From NCBI RefSeq assembly GCF_011762485.1, contig NZ_JAAKGI010000005.1, positions 62,001 to 126,000 on the forward strand: a stretch of DNA of 64,000 nt, read 5' to 3'. Below are positions 25,186 through 33,550 of this stretch, in pieces. A program made the translations under genes and the position numbers. Position 1 is the first letter of the stretch; each line of letters starts with the position of its first letter. The notes under the pieces are model-generated. The model was not told where the DNA came from, did no database searches, and saw only the letters and a list, made by a program, of their open reading frames with translations. Origin of the DNA: Yeosuana marina. GTDB taxonomy: Bacteria; Bacteroidota; Bacteroidia; Flavobacteriales; Flavobacteriaceae.

Positions 25186-25650
25186 TTAATTTGCTTGAGC
25201 AATAACTTCAAATGGAAAATCGAAAGTTACTTCGCGATGTAAACGTATAACAGCATTGTACTGCCCTAAACGTTTAATATTTCCACCAGTTATACTGATA
25301 AACTTTTTATCGATAGTGTGACCTTCTTTTTCAAAAGCCTCAACTAAATCTGCTTTTGTTACAGATCCAAATAATTTATCTCCAGCTGATGCACCTTCAG
25401 TTGCTTTAGCTGTAATTTTAACTTCTAATGCTTTAATTGCTTCTGCTGTCGTTTTAGCATCTTCAATTAACTTTTTGTCTTTATAAGCTCTTTGCTTTAA
25501 GTTTTCTGCTAACACTTTTTTTGCAGATACTGTTGCCAAAATAGCTTGTCCTTGAGGAATTAAAAAATTTCTACCATAACCGTTCTTAACTGTTACAACA
25601 TCGTCTTTAAATCCTAAATTTTCAACGTCTTGTTTTAATATAAGTTCCAT
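25186..25650 (-). CDS. rplI: 50S ribosomal protein L9
   Basis: Large-subunit protein that binds 23S rRNA near the L1 stalk. It has 154 residues; the N-terminal RNA-binding domain MELILKQDVENLGFKDDVV...GYGRNFLIPQG is standard. A long connecting helix and the C-terminal domain (GDKLFGSVTKADL) follow. It is last in the rpsF-rpsR-rplI operon (13-bp gap to rpsR) and is followed by a strong terminator. The linker helix is slightly longer than in E. coli (149 residues). Confidence 0.97.
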   Translation of the reverse strand: MELILKQDVENLGFKDDVVTVKNGYGRNFLIPQGQAILATVSAKKVLAENLKQRAYKDKKLIEDAKTTAEAIKALEVKITAKATEGASAGDKLFGSVTKADLVEAFEKEGHTIDKKFISITGGNIKRLGQYNAVIRLHREVTFDFPFEVIAQAN

Positions 25651-25663
25651 TGTTATCGGTATT

Positions 25664-25963
25664 TTATTTTAATAAATCAGCTACATAAGGCATCAATGCT
25701 AAGTGGCGAGCTCTTTTTATAGCTACAGATACTTTTCTTTGATACTTTAATGAAGTTCCTGTTAAACGTCTTGGTAAAATTTTACCTTGTTCATTAACAA
25801 AACCTAATAACCAGTCTGCATCTTTATAATCTACATACTTGATACCAGATTTTTTGAAACGACAATACTTTTTAGTTTTGTTTGTTTCAATATTTAAAGG
25901 CGTAAGATATCTAATTTCTCCGTCTTTTTTTCCTTTTGATTGTTGTTCTATACTTGTTGCCAT
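25664..25963 (-). CDS. rpsR: 30S ribosomal protein S18
   Basis: Small-subunit protein of the platform, partner of S6. It has 99 residues, longer than the E. coli form through a basic N-terminal extension that is usual in this group. Core motifs are [39 protein letters not shown] and [13 protein letters not shown]. It is the middle gene of the S6-S18-L9 operon, 2 bp after rpsF. Confidence 0.97.
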   Translation of the reverse strand: MATSIEQQSKGKKDGEIRYLTPLNIETNKTKKYCRFKKSGIKYVDYKDADWLLGFVNEQGKILPRRLTGTSLKYQRKVSVAIKRARHLALMPYVADLLK

Positions 25964-25965
25964 GA

Positions 25966-26304
25966 TTACGCTTTTGCTTTAAGTTTTTCTCTTCTTCTCT
26001 CTGCCCAAGCAACAGCATGCTTGTCTAATGTAACAGTTAAATAGCGCATAAAACGTTCGTCACGTCTAAATTCTACTTCTAAAGGATTGATTACCTCTCC
26101 TGCAACTTGATATTCGAATAAGTGATAAAAACCACTTTTTTTGTTTTGAATAGGGTATGCTAATTTTTTTAGCCCCCAATCTTCTTTGGATATCATCTTA
26201 GCTCCTTTAGAAACAAGAAAATCTTCGTATTTCTTTACTGTTTCCTTTATCTGATCTTCAGATAAAACGGGATTTAAGATGAAAACAGTTTCATAATGAT
26301 TCAT
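25966..26304 (-). CDS. rpsF: 30S ribosomal protein S6
   Basis: Small-subunit protein that forms a heterodimer with S18. It has 112 residues. [18 protein letters not shown], the [20 protein letters not shown] centre and [13 protein letters not shown] are the family core. It is first in the operon with rpsR and rplI. In many bacteria the S6:S18 leader RNA autoregulates the operon; a leader of about 150 bp (26305-26460) exists here, but no S6-S18 RNA motif was verified. Confidence 0.97.
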   Translation of the reverse strand: MNHYETVFILNPVLSEDQIKETVKKYEDFLVSKGAKMISKEDWGLKKLAYPIQNKKSGFYHLFEYQVAGEVINPLEVEFRRDERFMRYLTVTLDKHAVAWAERRREKLKAKA

Positions 26305-26502
26305 AAAAATCGTGTTTATTGTTAAAAATTGGGTGCAAAAATAGTTAATAAATACATACTAAACAACAAAATTTATAGTATATTTACCATAGAAATAAAA
26401 TGTTAATATTTTGTTAAAAAACACGGTTTGTCGATGTTTTTTGGTTTTTAACCGAATTTTTTGTAATATTGTCGATATCTTAACCGAAATAATATAAATG
26501 TT

Positions 26503-27198
26503 ATGACTTTAAACTGTGTAGTAGTAGACGATTCAGCAATACAACGTCTCTCTATTGTTAAGTTAGTGGAAAACCATCCCTCCCTAAACTTAATTGCAGA
26601 GTACAGTAGTGCTTTAGAAACCAAAAATGGTTTAAACACCAATCAAGTAGACCTTATCTTTTTAGATATAGAAATGCCTGTGTTAAATGGGTTTGAACTT
26701 TTGGATGTTCTAAACAACAAACCCCAAATTATTTTTGTAACCGGTAAAACAGAATATGCTTTTAAAGCCTTTAATTATGATGCTACCGATTATTTACACA
26801 AACCAATTACCAGAGAACGCTTTAACGTTTCTGTAGATAAAGCGCTTGAGCAACACAAACTGACTCTAGACTTTAATGAGGAAGAGGGAGAACATATCTT
26901 TGTAAAAAGTAACCTTAAAAAACGTAAAGTTTACATCAAAGACATTAAATGGATTGAAGCTCTTGGTGATTATGTAAAACTAGTGACTGAAGAAAATAGT
27001 TTGGTAGTTTTATCAACCATGAAATCTTTTGAAAAAGAATTACCCGAAAATAAATTCTTAAGAATTCACAAATCTTACATTGTTAATCTTGATAAGATTG
27101 ACAGATTTAATAGTAAAAATGTTGAAGTTGGCGCTTATGAAATTCCTCTTAGTAGAAATAAAAAGACCCAACTTGTTGATGCTTTAAACAATATTTAA
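26503..27198 (+). CDS. LytTR-family response regulator
   Basis: Two-domain transcription regulator of 231 residues. The receiver domain (1-120) has the acidic pair Asp9-Asp10 and phospho-acceptor Asp55 in FLDIEMP, with Lys near 102 in HKPITRERF. The LytTR DNA-binding domain (about 135-231) shows FVKSNLKKRKVYIKDIKWIEALGDYVK and RIHKSYIVNLDKID. No sensor kinase is adjacent, so it is an orphan in this window. It is divergent from rpsF with about 200 bp between starts and convergent with priA. Confidence 0.93.
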   Translation: MTLNCVVVDDSAIQRLSIVKLVENHPSLNLIAEYSSALETKNGLNTNQVDLIFLDIEMPVLNGFELLDVLNNKPQIIFVTGKTEYAFKAFNYDATDYLHKPITRERFNVSVDKALEQHKLTLDFNEEEGEHIFVKSNLKKRKVYIKDIKWIEALGDYVKLVTEENSLVVLSTMKSFEKELPENKFLRIHKSYIVNLDKIDRFNSKNVEVGAYEIPLSRNKKTQLVDALNNI

Positions 27199-27208
27199 GC
27201 AAACTAAA

Positions 27209-29662
27209 CTAATAGTTATCGACATTTAAAACTACTTTAACTGACCGAAAATCTTTTATACTCAAGAAGCTGTTATTAATTTTAATAATAGCTTCTTTTG
27301 TTTTTGCAAGCGACTGTTTTTTAGGGATTTTAATTAAAATATTTTTATGAAACTGATTTCTTATTCTTGAAATTGGTGGTGATTCAGGTCCTAAAATAGC
27401 TGAACCAAAAACTTGTCGTAACGATTTTGCCAACCATAAAGACCCTGCGTCAACTTTATTATAGTCCTTATGTTTTAAGGTTATTTTTATTTGTTTATAA
27501 ATGGGTGGATATTTAAAATTATACCGCTCATCCATTTGCTCCTTAAACATTCCTAAATAATTATTGGTAGATACTTGCTGCAGTATAGCATGATACGGAT
27601 TATAGGTTTGTATTAACACTTTACCTCTTGTGTCTGTTCTACCTGCCCTACCCGACACTTGTAACATGAGCTGAAAACTTCGTTCATGAGCTCTAAAATC
27701 TGGAAAGTTCAGCATAGTATCGGCATTCATAATACCTACCAACTTTACATTTCTAAAATCTAAACCTTTAGTTAGCATTTGAGTACCTACTAAAATATCC
27801 ACTTCTTGCTGTTCAAAAGCTGTGATAATTTTTTCGTAACCATATTTCCCTCGTGTAGTATCTAAATCCATACGGGCAACTTTATAGTTTGGAAAAATCA
27901 TTTGCACTTCAGATTCTATCTGTTGCGTGCCCAATCCTTTACTATCTAAATCAATACTGCCGCAAGCCATACAACTTTTTATCATCACAGTTTGGTAGCC
28001 ACAATAATGACAGCGCAACTGGTCTCTGTATTGATGATAGGTTAAACTAACGTCACAATTAGGACACTGAGGTGAATTTCCACAGGTATTGCATTCTACA
28101 ATAGGCGAAAACCCTCTCCTATTTTGAAATAAAATAATTTGTTGTCCATCTCGCAACGTATCAGACATTTCCTGAATAAGAACATCGCTAAAATGCCCTT
28201 TCATAAGCTTCCGCTTATGTTTTTCTTGAATATCAACTAACTGTATATCTGGCATCAATACGTTATTATAACGCGTATTAATCTCTACTAAACCATATTT
28301 GTTTTGTTGCGCATTAAAATAACTTTCTAAACTTGGTGTCGCAGATCCTAAAAGTGTTTTTGCCTGATGCATATTCGCTAAAACAATAGCTGTATCTCGA
28401 GCATGATATCTTGGTGCAGGATCAAATTGTTTAAAGGATTGTTCATGCTCTTCATCAACAATAATTAACCCTAAGTTTGTAAACGGTAAAAAAATAGATG
28501 AACGGGCTCCTAAAACAATGTGTGCTTTAGAGGTGTTTTCTAAAACATGGTTCCAAACCTCAACACGCTCTTGTGACGAATATTTTGAGTGATAAATAGC
28601 GACTTGTTCTCCAAAATAATTTTGTAAGCGCGTTACCAATTGTGTTGTTAACGCTATTTCTGGCAACAAATACAATACTTGTTTACCCGAAGCCAATGTA
28701 TCTTCAATCAATTTTACATAAACTTCTGTTTTTCCAGAAGATGTTACGCCATGAAGCAAGGTTACTTGCTGACTTTTAAATGATTCTTTTATTTCATCGA
28801 GTGCGTCTTCTTGAAATGTATTTAGCACTTTTGTTGCTTCGTTCTCGTCTCCAGAGTATTCTATTCTGTCTGTTTGAATAAAATATTCCTCTAGAATACC
28901 TTTATCAATTAATGCTTTTATAATAGCTGAAGACGTTTTACTCTCTTCTATTAACTCTGAAACCTTTATAGGTTTTTTTGTTTTTGCTGAAATTGAAAAC
29001 AACGTAAGGATTACCTCGCTCTGTTTAGGAGCTCTACTTAAATCATCCAATAAACTTTGTAATGCCTTTTCAGATGTAAAATTGGCGTGTAATTTTACAT
29101 ATCGTACTAACTTGGGTTTGTACTTTTCGTATATTTCTTCTTCAATAAAAATAGCGTCCTTATCTATTAACCGTTTTATTACAGGAAGAACATTCTTTTT
29201 ATCCAGAATATTTGTGATATCATGAATTTTTAAAGAGGATTGATGCTGTAATGCTTCATAAACCAAAAACTCATCATCTTTAAGTTCGTTATCGTTAAGT
29301 GTTTTTTTAGTATTTAAAACAATTGAAGTTTCGCTTTCTAAAATAAACGCATTGGGCAAAGCGGCGCGCATAACATCACCCAAGGTGCACATATAATAAC
29401 TAGCTATCCATTGCCACAATTCCAGTTGTTTTGCATTTACTATAGGGGTTTCATCTAAAATTTGATGAATTTCCTTCGCTTCATACACCTTAGGTTCATT
29501 AGTATGAATATTAAAAACAATACCGGTATATATTTTAGATTTTCCAAAAGGGACAGACACGCGCATGCCTTTGCTTAAAAAATCGGCTTCTGCTGCTGTT
29601 ATACTATACGTAAATAACTTTTCGAGAGGAATGGGAAGTATAACGTCTATAAAATATTGCAT
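27209..29662 (-). CDS. priA: Primosomal replication protein N' (PriA helicase)
   Basis: Superfamily 2 helicase that restarts stalled replication forks. It has 817 residues. The N-terminal 3'-DNA-binding domain (DVILPIPLEKLFTYS) is followed by a winged-helix-like region, Walker A in GVTSSGKTEVY, the Walker B box DEEH in IIVDEEHEQSFKQFDPAPRYHARD, and SATPSLES. Two zinc-binding CxxC clusters (CNTCGNSPQCPNC and CHYCG...CMACGS) come next, then the motif SGRAGR. Length and domain order are normal. It starts only 9 bp downstream of the DUF2147 gene in the same direction, suggesting co-transcription. Confidence 0.96.
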   Translation of the reverse strand: MQYFIDVILPIPLEKLFTYSITAAEADFLSKGMRVSVPFGKSKIYTGIVFNIHTNEPKVYEAKEIHQILDETPIVNAKQLELWQWIASYYMCTLGDVMRAALPNAFILESETSIVLNTKKTLNDNELKDDEFLVYEALQHQSSLKIHDITNILDKKNVLPVIKRLIDKDAIFIEEEIYEKYKPKLVRYVKLHANFTSEKALQSLLDDLSRAPKQSEVILTLFSISAKTKKPIKVSELIEESKTSSAIIKALIDKGILEEYFIQTDRIEYSGDENEATKVLNTFQEDALDEIKESFKSQQVTLLHGVTSSGKTEVYVKLIEDTLASGKQVLYLLPEIALTTQLVTRLQNYFGEQVAIYHSKYSSQERVEVWNHVLENTSKAHIVLGARSSIFLPFTNLGLIIVDEEHEQSFKQFDPAPRYHARDTAIVLANMHQAKTLLGSATPSLESYFNAQQNKYGLVEINTRYNNVLMPDIQLVDIQEKHKRKLMKGHFSDVLIQEMSDTLRDGQQIILFQNRRGFSPIVECNTCGNSPQCPNCDVSLTYHQYRDQLRCHYCGYQTVMIKSCMACGSIDLDSKGLGTQQIESEVQMIFPNYKVARMDLDTTRGKYGYEKIITAFEQQEVDILVGTQMLTKGLDFRNVKLVGIMNADTMLNFPDFRAHERSFQLMLQVSGRAGRTDTRGKVLIQTYNPYHAILQQVSTNNYLGMFKEQMDERYNFKYPPIYKQIKITLKHKDYNKVDAGSLWLAKSLRQVFGSAILGPESPPISRIRNQFHKNILIKIPKKQSLAKTKEAIIKINNSFLSIKDFRSVKVVLNVDNY

Positions 29663-29671
29663 CTGCTGTGT

Positions 29672-30097
29672 TTATTCGTTTTCTCTTTTCCAATATTGTG
29701 TAGAGTAAAAAAAGGCAATATATCCTCTAACCTGCAAAGTATTTTTATCATGGAGTTTTAAGCGACAACGATACGTTTTACCATCTTGTGGGTCTGTAAT
29801 AGTACCTCCAATATAAGAGTCATCCTCTTTTTCCATATTCTTGATAATGTTCAATCCCAGAATAGGCTTGTTATGGTCTTGCCCTTTACAAAATTTACAA
29901 ACTAAATTGCGCTTTTCAGGATTGAAAATTTCAATAATCTTACCAAATACTTTTCCGTTATTCTCATATATTTTTACAATCGATTTTTCCTCTCCAGTCT
30001 TATCATCTACCGTTCGCCATTTACCCAAAATACTTTGAGAAACAGCTGAAACAGTCATCATGACCAACAGTAAAAAACATAACAATTGTCTATTCAT
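29672..30097 (-). CDS. DUF2147 domain secreted protein
   Basis: A 141-residue exported protein. The signal peptide is MNRQLLCFLLLVMMTVSAVSQ (cleavage near residue 21). The mature part has the DUF2147 pattern: ILGKWRTVDDKTGEEKSIVKIY, KVFGKIIEIFNPEKRNLVC, CKGQDHNKPILGLNIIKNM and GGTITDPQDGKTYRCRL. The family is a small beta-barrel of unknown function found in periplasmic proteins. It overlaps the YihY-type gene by 8 bp, so the three genes YihY-DUF2147-priA form a probable operon. Confidence 0.88.
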   Translation of the reverse strand: MNRQLLCFLLLVMMTVSAVSQSILGKWRTVDDKTGEEKSIVKIYENNGKVFGKIIEIFNPEKRNLVCKFCKGQDHNKPILGLNIIKNMEKEDDSYIGGTITDPQDGKTYRCRLKLHDKNTLQVRGYIAFFYSTQYWKRENE

Positions 30098-31046
30098 TAT
30101 TTCTTATATTTTTCTTTCTCAAAAGTCTTATTGTGGCATTCAATTCAAATCCCAGCAATAAAATATTAGAATTCAACCAGAGGTAAAACAATAATATTAG
30201 TAGCGCCCCAATTGATCCATATAGTTTATTGTATTGTCCGAAATTTTCAATATAAATTCCAAATAAATAAGACGTTAGAATAATTAAAATGGTTGTAAAC
30301 AAAGCACCTATGGAAAAGAACTTAGAATTTCGACCTTCTTTAGTTCCGAAATAGTATAAAGTAGACGTAGACAAATATACCATAATGACGAAAAACAAGT
30401 ATTTAGCTATATCAAACCAAAAAACACTTTGTGATTGTACCTCGTAGCCCCTTTTTTCAAGTGTATCCAATACTTTTTGTACTGCGAAAATTTGAAAATA
30501 TCCTAAGACAACAATCGTAAAAATTAAAAGAAAAGCCAAAATTAAAGCAACCCCTAAAGCATATAAATACTGTCTGAATACATTACGCGATAATTGTTCG
30601 TGATACGAATTTTCAAAACCCGAAAAAACCGCATTAACACCATTTCCCATTAAAACAATTGATAATAAAAAAACACTTGAAACCAAACCGCCTCTTTGGG
30701 ACTGATCTACATTCTCAAAAATATTTTGAAAGAAAAAATCGGAGGTATTTGGTGGTAAAAATGAATTTAAAAATTGTAAAAATGATATTTTAAAATCGTC
30801 AATAGGTACATATGGAATTACAATTAAAACAAATAACAAGAACGGAAATAACGCCATAAAAAAACTAAAGGCAATCGAACTAGCTCGAGTGGTTAAAGCA
30901 CCTTTAACTATTCCAATAAAATAAAGTTCTAATAAATCGTAAAATGAAAGCCCCTCAAGACCAGGAAGTTTTATTGTTTTTAGAAGTTTTACTAGAATAT
31001 TGACAACAGGAATTTTATCAAGCTTATCTTCAATGGGTTTTGTCAT
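30090..31046 (-). CDS. YihY/BrkB family inner-membrane protein
   Basis: A 318-residue polytopic membrane protein, with about six TM helices. The conserved blocks are ALTTRASSIAFSFFMALFPFLLF at 55-77, FLPPNTSDFFFQ, GGLVSSVFLLSIVLMGNGVNAVF and GSIGALLILLFYLWLNSNILLLGFELN. Members were once mis-annotated as ribonuclease BN, and BrkB is linked to serum resistance. No enzymatic residues are seen; a transport or envelope role is more likely. The 3' end overlaps the DUF2147 gene by 8 bp. Confidence 0.9.
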   Translation of the reverse strand: MTKPIEDKLDKIPVVNILVKLLKTIKLPGLEGLSFYDLLELYFIGIVKGALTTRASSIAFSFFMALFPFLLFVLIVIPYVPIDDFKISFLQFLNSFLPPNTSDFFFQNIFENVDQSQRGGLVSSVFLLSIVLMGNGVNAVFSGFENSYHEQLSRNVFRQYLYALGVALILAFLLIFTIVVLGYFQIFAVQKVLDTLEKRGYEVQSQSVFWFDIAKYLFFVIMVYLSTSTLYYFGTKEGRNSKFFSIGALFTTILIILTSYLFGIYIENFGQYNKLYGSIGALLILLFYLWLNSNILLLGFELNATIRLLRKKNIRNNE

Positions 31047-31138
31047 TAATTATTGTATCTGTTATTTTAGGTAAAGTTATTAAATTAAAAATTTATTTAC
31101 TTCCTATTTTAACAAATTCAAAAACTAACTTTCTGTTA

Positions 31139-31999
31139 CTACTTTATGGCTTTTAAACTCAAATCCATATTATGAACAGAGTGTGTTAATGCTCCTGAAG
31201 AAATATAGTTAACACCACATTCTGCATAATGTCTAATTGTCGCCTCATTTATGTTACCTGAAGATTCTGTAAAACATTTATTTCCTATTAACTTTACTGC
31301 TTTTTTAGTGTCTTCGTAATCAAAGTTATCTAGTAGAATTCTATAAACGCCATCACTTTTTAAAATCTCATTTACTTCACTTAAATCTCTGGCTTCAACC
31401 ATTATATATAAGTCTCTCTCTGTATCCTTTAAATATTGTTTTGTCATTTCTATGGCCTTTGTAATGCCCCCTGCAAAATCAATATGATTATCTTTGAGCA
31501 TAATCATATCATATAAAGCGAACCGATGGTTTTCACCACCTCCAATTTTTACACCCCATTTTTCTAAAGCACGAATACCTGGTGTTGTTTTGCGGGTATC
31601 TAATATTCTGGTTTTGGTACCCTTCAATAAATCGACAAACATTTTTGTTTTAGTAGCAATAGCACTCATACGCTGCATAGCATTTAACACAGTTCGCTCT
31701 GCTTTTAAAATTGACTGAGGAGCTCCTTCCACATACATCACAATATCACCAAAGGAAACTTCTGAGCCATCTTCAATAAGAATATCTACCCTTAAAGTTT
31801 TATCAACATAAGCAAACACTTTTTTAGCAAATGCAACACCTGCTATAATACCTTTGTCTTTAACCAAAAGTTTTGCTTTTCCTCTTGCTCCATCAGGAAT
31901 ACATGCTAGTGAACTATGATCTCCATCTCCAACATCTTCACGAATAGCATTAGAAATTATAATCTCTATTTCTTTATCAAATTGTTCTTTAGTTATCAT
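31139..31999 (-). CDS. nadC: Nicotinate-nucleotide pyrophosphorylase (carboxylating)
   Basis: Quinolinate phosphoribosyltransferase: quinolinate and PRPP to nicotinate mononucleotide and CO2 in de novo NAD synthesis. It has 286 residues. The family signature is seen in EDVGDGDHSSLACIP, ERTVLNAMQRMSAIATKT, ILDTRKTTPGIRALEKWGVKIGGGENHRF, LKDNHI and SGNI followed by GVNYISSGALTHS. All catalytic Arg/Lys/His blocks are present. It is monocistronic as far as visible, upstream of the YihY-type gene by about 90 bp. Confidence 0.96.
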   Translation of the reverse strand: MITKEQFDKEIEIIISNAIREDVGDGDHSSLACIPDGARGKAKLLVKDKGIIAGVAFAKKVFAYVDKTLRVDILIEDGSEVSFGDIVMYVEGAPQSILKAERTVLNAMQRMSAIATKTKMFVDLLKGTKTRILDTRKTTPGIRALEKWGVKIGGGENHRFALYDMIMLKDNHIDFAGGITKAIEMTKQYLKDTERDLYIMVEARDLSEVNEILKSDGVYRILLDNFDYEDTKKAVKLIGNKCFTESSGNINEATIRHYAECGVNYISSGALTHSVHNMDLSLKAIK

Positions 32000-32113
32000 T
32001 AGTTAGAATAATTTAACGCTAAAATAATAAATTGATTTGCTTTATTTGATTTTAGAATTATGAATTTTATAAAAATTCTATATTTAAATACATAATTGAT
32101 GATTTTCAAATTG

Positions 32114-32121
32114 TAATTTTG
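32114..32121 (+). promoter_or_regulatory. Candidate -7 box for rlmH
   Basis: TAATTTTG lies only 4 bp before the ATG at 32126. If used, transcription would begin at or next to the start codon, giving a nearly leaderless mRNA. A TTG lies 15 bp upstream of it, shorter than the ideal 19. Confidence 0.35.
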
Positions 32122-32125
32122 TGAT

Positions 32126-32599
32126 ATGACAATAAAGCTTCTTGCCATTGGTAAAACAGACAGTAAATCGCTTCTAAATCTTATTGAAGACTACCAAAAG
32201 CGCCTAAACTTTTATATTAAGTTTAATTTGGAGATTATTCCTGACATAAAAAAAGCCAAGAACCTTAGCGAAGCACAACAAAAGCAAAAAGAAGGTGAGC
32301 TTATTTTAAATGCATTAAACCCTACCGATATTCTTGTTTTATTGGATGAAAATGGCAAACAACTAGATTCTGTTGCGTTTTCTAAATACTTACAAAAACA
32401 TATGAATTCAGGTATCAAACAACTGGTATTTGTTATTGGTGGCCCCTATGGATTCTCTGAAGATGTTTACAATAAGGCACAAGAGAAAATATCATTATCA
32501 AAAATGACATTTTCTCATCAAATGGTGCGATTATTTATGATAGAACAGCTTTATAGAGGTTTTACAATTTTAAGGAATGAGCCTTATCATCATAGATAA
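32126..32599 (+). CDS. rlmH: 23S rRNA (pseudouridine1915-N3)-methyltransferase RlmH
   Basis: SPOUT methyltransferase acting on pseudouridine 1915 of 23S rRNA in assembled 70S ribosomes. It has 157 residues, the expected length. The knot motifs are ILVLLDENGKQLDS, FVIGGPYGFSEDVY and the C-terminal LSKMTFSHQMVRLFMIEQLYRGFTI with YHH, all diagnostic. It ends 3 bp before the convergent HPF gene. The possible leaderless start is noted separately. Confidence 0.97.
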   Translation: MTIKLLAIGKTDSKSLLNLIEDYQKRLNFYIKFNLEIIPDIKKAKNLSEAQQKQKEGELILNALNPTDILVLLDENGKQLDSVAFSKYLQKHMNSGIKQLVFVIGGPYGFSEDVYNKAQEKISLSKMTFSHQMVRLFMIEQLYRGFTILRNEPYHHR

Positions 32600-32602
32600 T
32601 TA

Positions 32603-32902
32603 TCAGTGTGCTTTTAAAATCTCTTTCCGTTTTTTTAATTGTACATCTAGATCTTTAATTGTGTTTTTAACAGCCAATTCATAATTCTTTTCATTTGAAG
32701 CTGCAAAAATTCGAGGACCAGGTAAACTCAATTCCATTTTACAAACTTTGCCTTTTCCGGTAGGATCATTTTCATGTTCAAAATTAACTTCGGCTTTAAT
32801 AATCCATTCATATTTCTCGCCAAGTTTTGATAATTTTTTAGTAACATATGCATTCATAGCTTCGCTTGTTGCCATATGCAAGTATTGAATATTTATAGTC
32901 AT
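32603..32902 (-). CDS. Ribosome hibernation promoting factor (HPF/RaiA family), short form
   Basis: A 99-residue S30AE-domain protein that binds the 30S subunit in stationary phase. Seen are the beta-alpha fold MTINIQYLHMATSEAMNAYVTKKLSKLGE, the KAEVNFEHENDPTGKGKVCKMEL centre and ELAVKNTIKDLDVQLKKRKE. It lacks the C-terminal dimerisation domain of long HPF. A partner for 100S formation would therefore have to be encoded elsewhere. It is convergent with rlmH, a neat pairing of two ribosome-associated genes. Confidence 0.9.
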   Translation of the reverse strand: MTINIQYLHMATSEAMNAYVTKKLSKLGEKYEWIIKAEVNFEHENDPTGKGKVCKMELSLPGPRIFAASNEKNYELAVKNTIKDLDVQLKKRKEILKAH

Positions 32903-32989
32903 AATATTGTATGTTTTAAAATTAATAGCTGTTTAAAAATAACACTCTTTTTTTTATTTTCAACTGACAATTATCATAGCAAATAAAAG

Positions 32990-33550
32990 TTAATTTAAAA
33001 GTTGATTATTGAAAAAATGGCTACACATTTTCATTATTTCGTAATGTCCTTTATCATTATAATGAATACCATCATTCATAAAACAATCTTTATCTAAATT
33101 TTTAGAAAAATCGATATAATAATTCTCCTTATTTTTACAATGATTAATTAAAACTTGTTGAAAACTCCTTATACATTCTGAATAATCTTCACCAATAAAA
33201 TTAACTTCATTAAGATTAAATGAAGGGGTTGGGATACCAATAATAGGGATACTATTAGCATATATAGCTTGCTTTGTCATGGCATAGATATTTGAAACAA
33301 TGAATTCATCCTTCAAACCAAACCACAGGTCGTTGGTGCCGCCAAAAATGAGCGTATGCGTTGGTTTAAAATCATTTAACGCGTTCAATAACCTTGCCAG
33401 CATCCCCGACGTGGTATCTCCATTAATACCATAGTTAAACACCTCAATACCTAACTCTTTTTCAAGTAAATTGGTCCATCGTTTTGATGACTCCGTTTCA
33501 TATCCGTAGGTTAAACTATCACCTATACAAAGTAGTTTTATGGCACTCAT
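32990..33550 (-). CDS. SGNH/GDSL-type lipase or esterase
   Basis: A 186-residue SGNH hydrolase. The blocks are GDSLTYG near residue 10 (nucleophile Ser), GDTTSGMLARLL (block II Gly), FGGTNDLW (block III Asn), and DGIHYNDKGH (block V Asp/His). No signal peptide is seen, so it is probably cytoplasmic, like TesA-type arylesterases/thioesterases without a leader. It is directly adjacent (0 bp) to the acyl-CoA ligase gene upstream, so the pair may act on the same acyl substrate. Confidence 0.9.
   Translation of the reverse strand: MSAIKLLCIGDSLTYGYETESSKRWTNLLEKELGIEVFNYGINGDTTSGMLARLLNALNDFKPTHTLIFGGTNDLWFGLKDEFIVSNIYAMTKQAIYANSIPIIGIPTPSFNLNEVNFIGEDYSECIRSFQQVLINHCKNKENYYIDFSKNLDKDCFMNDGIHYNDKGHYEIMKMCSHFFNNQLLN

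Noticed and set aside
26305..26460. S6-S18 autoregulatory RNA in the rpsF leader
   Set aside because: The expected position is right, but I could not identify the paired motif with confidence by eye.
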